The notes below the pieces were generated by a model, which was given only the letters and a program-made list of their open reading frames with translations, searched no databases and was not told the DNA's origin. A DNA stretch of 5,480 bases from Campylobacterales bacterium (GTDB lineage Bacteria > Campylobacterota > Campylobacteria > Campylobacterales > JALSKU01), in NCBI GenBank assembly GCA_027023175.1, contig JALVWW010000340.1, forward strand, positions 1-5,480, read 5' to 3'. Within the stretch, counting starts at the first letter, position 1. Every line of letters begins with the position of its first letter. The position numbers were made by a program, and so were the translations under genes. Of this stretch, positions 1-4,221 are shown piece after piece.

Positions 1-444
1 GTTCAACTCTTTGTCATTGTAATACTTTTGTGTAAAAATTGCAAAATTATCTGCTTCAAGTTTGTATAGTTCCGAATCGGAATCCGGTAAATGTTTCTGG
101 AGCCATTTAGAAATCTCTTGCAAAACTTTATCGCCAAAATCATATCCGAAAAAGTCATTTATATCCTCAAAAGAGTCTATATTTATAAGAATAAGAGCTT
201 TTGGTTTTTTCCCCTGGAATTGTTTTAGTTTTTTTAGCAAAGAGTCTCGTCCGGGAAGACTGGAAAGTTCAGGATATTTGTTTTGTTGCTTATATTTAAA
301 ATAGCTGTAACAAGAAAAGCAAAGAGCCAAAAAAGCTATAAAAACAGAAGTGGCAACAGTAAAAGTTTTGTTATAATAATTAATAGCTATTATATTTGCA
401 ATAGCCAGGATAAAAATAATTGCTAAAACTATAAAACTACGCAA
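1..444 (-). CDS. Membrane-anchored GGDEF-family protein with degenerate active site, N-terminal part
   Basis: This minus-strand reading frame is open for 148 codons and runs off the left edge, so the C terminus is missing. The start is a TTG at 444-442. It has an AGAAGG ribosome-binding site six bases upstream, and an in-frame TAG lies seven codons before it (465-463). The protein begins with two hydrophobic segments (about residues 4-22 and 28-48), suggesting an inner-membrane anchor with a short loop between. The GGDEF fold follows: SLPGRD near residue 62, then NIDSFEDINDFFGYDFGD (residues 88-105), the typical metal- and substrate-binding region of diguanylate cyclases. Where the catalytic GG(D/E)EF loop should be, the sequence reads KLEADNFAIF, with EADNF at 130-134. 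The RxxD inhibitory site five residues upstream is replaced by DSDS. By family knowledge such a domain should not make c-di-GMP. Proteins like this often carry an EAL phosphodiesterase domain after the GGDEF, but that part would be outside the window, so this is only inference. Confidence 0.85.
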   Translation of the reverse strand, partial: MRSFIVLAIIFILAIANIIAINYYNKTFTVATSVFIAFLALCFSCYSYFKYKQQNKYPELSSLPGRDSLLKKLKQFQGKKPKALILINIDSFEDINDFFGYDFGDKVLQEISKWLQKHLPDSDSELYKLEADNFAIFTQKYYNDKELN

Positions 445-450
445 ACAAAC

Positions 451-456
451 CCTTCT
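451..456 (-). promoter_or_regulatory. Ribosome-binding site for the TTG-started GGDEF gene
   Basis: The minus strand reads AGAAGG here, six bases before the TTG at 444-442. No ATG or GTG occurs in frame between the upstream stop (465-463) and this TTG, so the site decides the start. Confidence 0.65.
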
Positions 457-472
457 AGAATTCTAATTCTAA

Positions 473-478
473 ACTATA
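473..478 (-). promoter_or_regulatory. Weak -10 candidate for the GGDEF gene
   Basis: The minus strand reads TATAGT, which would start transcription near 465-468 and give a leader of a little over 20 bases before the TTG. No good -35 box is visible at 17 bases. The region is AT-rich enough that such a hexamer could occur by chance, so this is tentative. Confidence 0.25.
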
Positions 479-500
479 TTTGAGCATATGTCATACTGTT

Positions 501-534
501 GTTTAGATAAAATCCGTAAAACTTTATCTGAAAC
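501..534. repeat. Inverted repeat, 11 bp with a one-base bulge
   Basis: GTTTAGATAAA (501-511) matches the reverse complement of TTTATCTGAAAC (523-534) except for one extra G at 530. This gives 4 plus 7 paired bases around an 11-base spacer. It lies upstream of the weak GGDEF promoter candidate, at about -35 to -65, where a regulator could bind. It has no T-run typical of a terminator on either strand, and no gene is transcribed into it from the left. An operator is the more likely reading, but the protein that would bind is unknown. Confidence 0.45.
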
Positions 535-572
535 TTTCTTAAAGTGTTATTATTGATTAAAATATTTTTTGC

Positions 573-602
573 AATGCGATCTGTAGTTTGCACATCGGCA
601 TT
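573..602. repeat. Inverted repeat, 8 bp with a one-base bulge
   Basis: AATGCGAT (573-580) pairs with ATCGGCATT (594-602), leaving one base unpaired, around a 13-base spacer. It stands out because it is GC-containing sequence in an AT-rich gap. No terminator-like T-run follows in either direction. It could be an operator or an RNA hairpin. An 8-bp imperfect repeat may also arise by chance. Confidence 0.35.
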
Positions 603-645
603 ATAGGAGAAAAATTAATATAATTATTAATAAATCAAATTACTA

Positions 646-695
646 TTTGGTTAATTTTACATTTAAAAGTATTTTAATGAAAAAAACAGTATAAT
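646..695 (+). promoter_or_regulatory. rpsB-tsf promoter
   Basis: A perfect TATAAT lies at 690-695. No -35 hexamer is found at 16-18 bases. Instead, short T-runs recur roughly every 7-10 bases upstream (646-648, 655-658, 662-664, 672-675), the pattern known for Campylobacter housekeeping sigma-factor promoters, which use phased T-tracts in place of a -35 box. Transcription would start around 701-703, giving an rpsB leader of about 87 bases. The very AT-rich sequence from 603 on could also act as an upstream activating element, as is common for ribosomal genes. Confidence 0.65.
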
Positions 696-713
696 CCATT
701 CCTTAATCTCACA

Positions 714-757
714 CACACCAATCCTTGAAGGTTGCGCATTTAGCGTTGATGGGTGTG
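714..757 (+). promoter_or_regulatory. Structured rpsB leader, possible S2 autoregulatory element
   Basis: CACACC (714-719) pairs with GGTGTG (752-757). The stem continues after one A/G mismatch with ATC (721-723) against GAT (748-750). Inside, CGC (735-737) can pair with GCG (743-745) around an ATTTA loop. GGTT at 730-733 could also pair with AACC at 765-768 just before the ribosome-binding site, which would form a pseudoknot. The structure would begin about ten bases after the predicted transcription start. In other proteobacteria, the rpsB leader is known to be a structured target for repression by S2. Whether this one does the same is inferred from position and structure only. Confidence 0.5.
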
Positions 758-776
758 GAGGATAAACCAAAAAACG

Positions 777-782
777 AAGGAG
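777..782 (+). promoter_or_regulatory. Ribosome-binding site fixing the rpsB start
   Basis: AAGGAG sits six bases before the ATG at 789. It falls inside any longer reading from the GTG at 753, so it argues for the shorter protein. Confidence 0.8.
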
Positions 783-788
783 AAACAT

Positions 789-1604
789 ATGGTTACTATG
801 AAGGACCTATTGGAGTGCGGTGTTCACTTCGGGCACCAGACAAGAAGATGGAATCCAAAGATGAAGAAATATATCTTTGGTGAAAGAAAAAATATCTACA
901 TCATAGACTTACAAAAGACTTTGAGATATTTCAGATATACTTACAATGTTGTAAGAGATGCGGCGGCAGAGGGTAAGACTATCCTTTTTGTAGGTACAAA
1001 AAAACAAGCAAATGCGGCTATCAAAGAGTATGCTACCAAATGCGGTATGCCTTATGTTGATCATAGGTGGCTAGGTGGTATGCTTACAAACTTTCAAACT
1101 ATCAAACAATCCATAAGAAAGCTTGAAGTTATCCAAAAAATGGAAGAAGAGGGGCAGCTTGATCTTTTAACAAAAAGAGAAGCCCTTGTTTTAAAAAGAA
1201 AAAAAGAAAAATTGATGAATTATCTTGGCGGTATCAAAGATATGAAGGGTGCACCTGATATGGTCTTTGTTATAGATACGGTCAAAGAAAAAATTGCGGT
1301 AAAAGAGGCAAACAGACTGGGTATCCCGGTTGTTGCTCCTATAGATACAAACTGTGATCCGGATGTAATTGATTATCCGATTCCGGGAAATGATGATGCC
1401 ATAAGAAGCATCCAGCTTTTTTGTAGAGAAATGTGTGAAGCTATCATAGAAGGAAAAGAGATATTGGCTCAAGATCAGGAAGATGAAGAAGCTGTGCCGA
1501 CTGCAGAAGCAAGTGAAGAGAGTACACAAGAGGCAGCAGAAGAAGAGTCTGAAACCAAAGAGAGTGATGCAAAAGAAGAAACCAAGAGCGAAGAAGGAGA
1601 ATAG
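789..1604 (+). CDS. rpsB: 30S ribosomal protein S2
   Basis: S2 is a structural protein of the small ribosomal subunit that binds late in assembly and is needed for S1 attachment. The 271-residue product shows the family landmarks: GVHFGHQTRRWNPKM near the N terminus (11-25), HRWLGGMLTNF (92-102), and the signature running from APIDTNCDPD to PGNDDAIRS (183-207). The start MVTMKDLLECG matches the usual epsilonproteobacterial N terminus. A GTG at 753 is in frame but would add twelve poor residues containing the ribosome-binding site. Residues 1-228 are the conserved core. The last 43 residues form a tail in which about 20 positions are Asp or Glu, longer and more acidic than the end of the E. 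coli protein but of a kind seen in relatives such as Campylobacter. tsf follows two bases after the stop, the normal pairing. Confidence 0.98.
   Translation: MVTMKDLLECGVHFGHQTRRWNPKMKKYIFGERKNIYIIDLQKTLRYFRYTYNVVRDAAAEGKTILFVGTKKQANAAIKEYATKCGMPYVDHRWLGGMLTNFQTIKQSIRKLEVIQKMEEEGQLDLLTKREALVLKRKKEKLMNYLGGIKDMKGAPDMVFVIDTVKEKIAVKEANRLGIPVVAPIDTNCDPDVIDYPIPGNDDAIRSIQLFCREMCEAIIEGKEILAQDQEDEEAVPTAEASEESTQEAAEEESETKESDAKEETKSEEGE
1594..1599 (+). promoter_or_regulatory. Ribosome-binding site fixing the tsf start
   Basis: AAGGAG inside the end of rpsB lies seven bases before the ATG at 1607 and only four before the alternative GTG at 1604. The spacing favours ATG. Confidence 0.75.
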
Positions 1605-1606
1605 TG

Positions 1607-2674
1607 ATGGCAGCAATTAGCGCAGCATTGGTAAAAGAACTCAGACAAATGAGTGGTGCGGGCATGATGGACTGCAAAAAAGCTCTTAGTGAAACAGACG
1701 GTGATATTCAAAAAGCGATGGATATCCTAAGAGAAAAAGGTCTTGGAAAAGCAGCTAAAAAATCTGACAGACTTGCCAGCGAAGGTTTGGTAAGTGTTGT
1801 TGTAAGTGATGATTTTAAAGTAGCTACAATGACAGAGATAAACTCTGAGACTGACTTTGTCGCAAAAAATGAAAATTTTATAAATTTAACCAAAAAAGTT
1901 ACAGAGTTTGCTCAAAAGTGTGAAACGGAAGATATAGATGAGATAAAAACAAAAGAGATTGACGGTACAACTTTTGAAGAGTTTTTTAATACTCAAATAG
2001 CTACAATCGGTGAAAATTTGGTATTTAGAAGAACTGCTACCATAAAAGCCAAAGAAAACGGAGTTGTTAACGGCTATGCTCACTCAAACGGTAGAGTCGG
2101 TGTAATCCTTGGAGCAGTTTGTGAAAATGAAGAAGTAGCCAAAAAAGCCGCAAGTTTACTTAAAAATATTGCTATGCATGCGGCAGCTATGAAGCCAAAA
2201 TTTATAAGCTATAAAGAGTTAGACCCTGAATTTGTTGAAAAAGAGACTGCAGCACTTAAAGCTGAAGTTGAAAAGCAAAATGAAGAGCTAAAAAGACTTG
2301 GTAAAACTTTAAAGCATGTTCCAAAGTATGCAAGCAGACTTCAACTTACAGATGAAGTTTTGGCTGAAGCAAAAAAAGAGCTTGAAGAAGCTTTAAAAGC
2401 TCAGGGAAAACCTGAAAAAATTTGGGATAGAATAATTCCGGGACAAATGGAGAGATTTATTGCTGACAATACTTTGCTTGATCAGGAATTGACACTTCTT
2501 AGCCAATTTTATGTAATGGATGACAAAAAAACTGTTGAACAAGTTTTAGAAGAAAAATCAAAAGAGTTTGGCGGAAAGATTGAAATAGTTGAGTATGTCA
2601 GATTTGAACTTGGAGAGGGCTTGGAGAAAAAAGGTTGCGATTTTGCAGCTGAAGTTGCTGAACAATTAAAATAA
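1607..2674 (+). CDS. tsf: Translation elongation factor Ts
   Basis: EF-Ts is the cytoplasmic nucleotide-exchange factor that releases GDP from EF-Tu so that it can reload with GTP. The 355-residue protein has the N-terminal UBA-like module (about 1-54, with LVKELRQMSGAGMMDCKKAL), the core motif INSETDFVAKN with TDFV at 82-85 that contacts EF-Tu, IATIGENL at 131-138, and a second dimerisation-type half ending in GEGLEKK. Its length is close to that of the Campylobacter protein (about 357) and longer than that of E. coli (283), because of an inserted charged helical stretch around residues 205-265. A GTG overlapping the rpsB stop at 1604 would add one Met; ATG at 1607 fits the ribosome-binding site better. 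The gene is almost certainly translated from the rpsB transcript. In many bacteria pyrH and frr follow; here an ABC gene does. Confidence 0.98.
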   Translation: MAAISAALVKELRQMSGAGMMDCKKALSETDGDIQKAMDILREKGLGKAAKKSDRLASEGLVSVVVSDDFKVATMTEINSETDFVAKNENFINLTKKVTEFAQKCETEDIDEIKTKEIDGTTFEEFFNTQIATIGENLVFRRTATIKAKENGVVNGYAHSNGRVGVILGAVCENEEVAKKAASLLKNIAMHAAAMKPKFISYKELDPEFVEKETAALKAEVEKQNEELKRLGKTLKHVPKYASRLQLTDEVLAEAKKELEEALKAQGKPEKIWDRIIPGQMERFIADNTLLDQELTLLSQFYVMDDKKTVEQVLEEKSKEFGGKIEIVEYVRFELGEGLEKKGCDFAAEVAEQLK

Positions 2675-2681
2675 ATTGTAG

Positions 2682-2687
2682 TATAAT
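2682..2687 (+). promoter_or_regulatory. Candidate -10 box upstream of the ABC-fliR pair
   Basis: TATAAT occurs eight bases after the tsf stop and 43 bases before the TTG start of the ABC gene. No -35 box is seen, and the T-run phasing is weaker than at rpsB. It could give the ABC-fliR pair its own transcription in addition to read-through from rpsB. Confidence 0.45.
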
Positions 2688-2716
2688 GCGGTTGTGAGAA
2701 ACTTGAAAACAAACAA

Positions 2717-2723
2717 AGAAGGG
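2717..2723 (+). promoter_or_regulatory. Ribosome-binding site for the TTG-started ABC gene
   Basis: AGAAGGG lies seven bases before the TTG at 2731. An in-frame TGA at 2704-2706 and the lack of ATG or GTG between them leave TTG as the first usable start. Confidence 0.65.
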
Positions 2724-2730
2724 AAAGGCT

Positions 2731-3408
2731 TTGTTTAGTAGCTCACAATCCAAAAAGAGTGATGATATACTTCTTAAATGCGAAGGTATATCTCACTCTT
2801 TTGAATATCCTCTCTTTTGTGATGTAAATCTCTCGCTCGATAAAAAAGAAAGTATAGCCGTTTTGGGCATAAGCGGCAGTGGCAAATCATCACTTTTACA
2901 TATTCTTTCAACTCTGCTCAAGCCAAACAGTGGTAAAGTTTATATAGATTCCCAAGATATATATGATTTAAAAGATGATGAATTGCTCAGGCTTAGACGG
3001 GAAGATATTGGTATCATTTTTCAAGCCCATTATCTCTTTAACGGTTTTAGTGCTTATGAAAATATTGAACTCTCCTCTATACTTACAAACAAAAAAATAG
3101 ATATAAATCTTTTAAAACTTTTTGGTATAGAAAATATTTTAAATAAAAAAGTTACCGAACTCTCAGGTGGGCAGCAGCAAAGAGTATCGATAGCAAGGAT
3201 ACTTACAAAACAGCCAAAAATAGTATTTGCCGATGAACCGACCGGCAATCTTGACAGACAAAATGCAAGAAATGTCATAGAGGCCATATTTGACTATATA
3301 TACGATAAAGATGCAGCTTTGTTTTTAGTGACACATGATGAGGATTTGGCAAAAAAATGTGATAAAATATACAGACTGAAAGAGGCAAATCTTATAAGGG
3401 AGAAATAG
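2731..3408 (+). CDS. ABC transporter ATP-binding protein, LolD/FtsE/MacB type
   Basis: This is a complete 225-residue ATPase subunit. Walker A is GISGSGKS at 46-53, the Q-loop glutamine is 98 (IIFQ), the ABC signature is LSGGQQQR at 144-151, Walker B is IVFADEP at 164-170 with catalytic Glu 169, the D-loop NLD follows at 173-175, and the switch His is 202 (LVTHDEDLA). All catalytic residues are intact, so it should hydrolyse ATP. The FQAHYLFNGFSAYEN stretch after the Q-loop and the DEPTGNLD Walker B resemble the LolD/FtsE/MacB branch, which powers lipoprotein release, cell division or efflux. LolD is the best single guess, but no LolC/E, FtsX or MacB permease is next to it, so the partner is unknown. 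The first 12 or so residues are polar and poorly conserved-looking, so the exact start is the least certain part. The stop directly abuts the fliR start, implying translational coupling. An ABC ATPase occupies the same place in C. jejuni as I recall (Cj1180c). Confidence 0.9.
   Translation: MFSSSQSKKSDDILLKCEGISHSFEYPLFCDVNLSLDKKESIAVLGISGSGKSSLLHILSTLLKPNSGKVYIDSQDIYDLKDDELLRLRREDIGIIFQAHYLFNGFSAYENIELSSILTNKKIDINLLKLFGIENILNKKVTELSGGQQQRVSIARILTKQPKIVFADEPTGNLDRQNARNVIEAIFDYIYDKDAALFLVTHDEDLAKKCDKIYRLKEANLIREK
3397..3402 (+). promoter_or_regulatory. Ribosome-binding site for the GTG-started fliR
   Basis: AGGGAG at the end of the ABC gene lies six bases before the GTG at 3409. The GTG follows the ABC stop codon with no gap. 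Confidence 0.75.
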
Positions 3409-4173
3409 GTGGAATTTTTGCAATTGATTAATGCCAACAATGCAATCATCTTTTTGCTCCTGTTTACCAGAATCAGCGGAGTAATGGCTTTTTTTCCTTT
3501 TTATTCGTATGGTTCCATCCCCATGAATATCAAGACACTTTTTGCCTTTTTTGTTACTATTTTTTTATTTCCAAATGCTACACTTCAGATACAAAATTTT
3601 GATATCATAACACTTTCATTGGCATTTGTTAGTGAACTTTTTTTGGGGCTTGTAAGCGGTACAATTTTACAGATAATATTTGGAGCACTGGGAGTTGCGG
3701 GCGAACAGATATCGTTTGTTATGGGTTTTTCACTTGCAAGCAGCATTGACCCGATGACAGGGGTAAATTCGCCGGTTATCGGTAGATTTATAATGCTTTT
3801 GGCGCTGTTGATACTTTTGGCTTTCAATGGAGACCATTTGATACTCATTTTTTTGAGTAAAAGCATAGGCTATATATCACTCGGTGGTTTTTATCCTGAT
3901 ATATCCGTATGGCATTATATATCAAAAGCAGTTGCCAATATGTTTGTTTTGGGGTTTGTTATCTCATTTCCTATCATTGCTCTTTCACTTTTGAGTGATG
4001 TTATCTTTGGTATGCTTATGAAAACAATGCCACAATTTAATCTTTTGGTTGTCGGGTTTCCCATAAAAATAGCTGTATCTTTTATGGTATTGACTGCCGT
4101 ACTTGGTTCAATGATGTATATCTTTAAAAGAGAATTTTTAGATGCACTAAACCATTTATATATACTATTTTAA
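3409..4173 (+). CDS. fliR: Flagellar export apparatus protein FliR
   Basis: FliR is an inner-membrane component of the flagellar type III export gate. It assembles with FliP and FliQ into the ring through which rod, hook and filament proteins are exported. The 254-residue length is normal for the family. Hydrophobic segments lie at about 12-32, 41-57, 66-96, 125-150, 174-196 and 215-238. Conserved FliR features are GEQISFVMGF (98-107), DPMTG (114-118) and the C-terminal MPQFNLLVVGFPIK (207-220). Translation starts at GTG, giving MEFLQLINANN. The stop of the ABC gene is immediately before it. A short gap of 48 bases then leads to the acidic-protein gene. Other flagellar genes are not in the window, so fliR is separated from fliP and fliQ, which is usual in Campylobacterota, where flagellar genes are scattered. 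Confidence 0.96.
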   Translation: MEFLQLINANNAIIFLLLFTRISGVMAFFPFYSYGSIPMNIKTLFAFFVTIFLFPNATLQIQNFDIITLSLAFVSELFLGLVSGTILQIIFGALGVAGEQISFVMGFSLASSIDPMTGVNSPVIGRFIMLLALLILLAFNGDHLILIFLSKSIGYISLGGFYPDISVWHYISKAVANMFVLGFVISFPIIALSLLSDVIFGMLMKTMPQFNLLVVGFPIKIAVSFMVLTAVLGSMMYIFKREFLDALNHLYILF

Positions 4174-4191
4174 ACTATTTTATTATAAAAT
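4164..4191 (+). promoter_or_regulatory. Candidate promoter of the acidic-protein gene
   Basis: The sequence ACTATTTTA occurs twice, ten bases apart (4164-4172 and 4174-4182), placing T-runs on the same helix face just upstream of TATAAAAT (4184-4191). This matches the phased T-tract plus -10 design of Campylobacter housekeeping promoters. It overlaps the last codons of fliR and would start transcription near 4196-4198, about 25 bases before the ATG. Confidence 0.5.
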
Positions 4192-4210
4192 GAATAACAA
4201 ATAAAACTTT

Positions 4211-4216
4211 GGAGAG
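4211..4216 (+). promoter_or_regulatory. Ribosome-binding site of the acidic-protein gene
   Basis: GGAGAG lies five bases before the ATG at 4222, supporting that start. Confidence 0.7.
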
Positions 4217-4221
4217 AAAAT

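Larger units (their letters stand above)
445..788. other. Divergent intergenic region between the GGDEF gene and rpsB
   Basis: These 344 bases separate two divergently transcribed genes. They hold the GGDEF ribosome-binding site and a weak promoter candidate, two bulged inverted repeats (501-534 and 573-602), an AT-rich stretch (about 603-690) with phased T-runs, the TATAAT box of the rpsB promoter, and the rpsB leader hairpin. I see no tRNA, no convincing small ORF and no insertion-sequence ends. Confidence 0.75.

Noticed and set aside
62..304. 80-codon plus-strand open frame
   Set aside because: It lies opposite the GGDEF-family gene, has no family resemblance and no good ribosome-binding site; the minus-strand frame encodes clear conserved motifs.
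501..534. Bulged inverted repeat as a Rho-independent terminator
   Set aside because: The stem is AT-rich and lacks a proper T-run on either strand, and no gene is transcribed towards it.
488..556. 22-codon ORF beginning MSYCCLDKIRK
   Set aside because: It has no recognisable ribosome-binding site and overlaps the 501-534 inverted repeat; such short frames are expected by chance.
574..606. 10-codon ORF beginning MRSVVC
   Set aside because: There is no ribosome-binding site; the AGGAG-like sequence nearby lies after it and has no start codon at proper spacing.
753..788. GTG-started N-terminal extension of rpsB
   Set aside because: The added twelve residues include the ribosome-binding site of the ATG at 789 and do not match known S2 N termini; the GTG lies inside the leader hairpin.
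2662..2679. ACAATT/AATTGT inverted repeat at the end of tsf as a terminator
   Set aside because: The six-base stem is nearly all A-T, overlaps the stop codon and has no T-run after it; it is too weak to end transcription.
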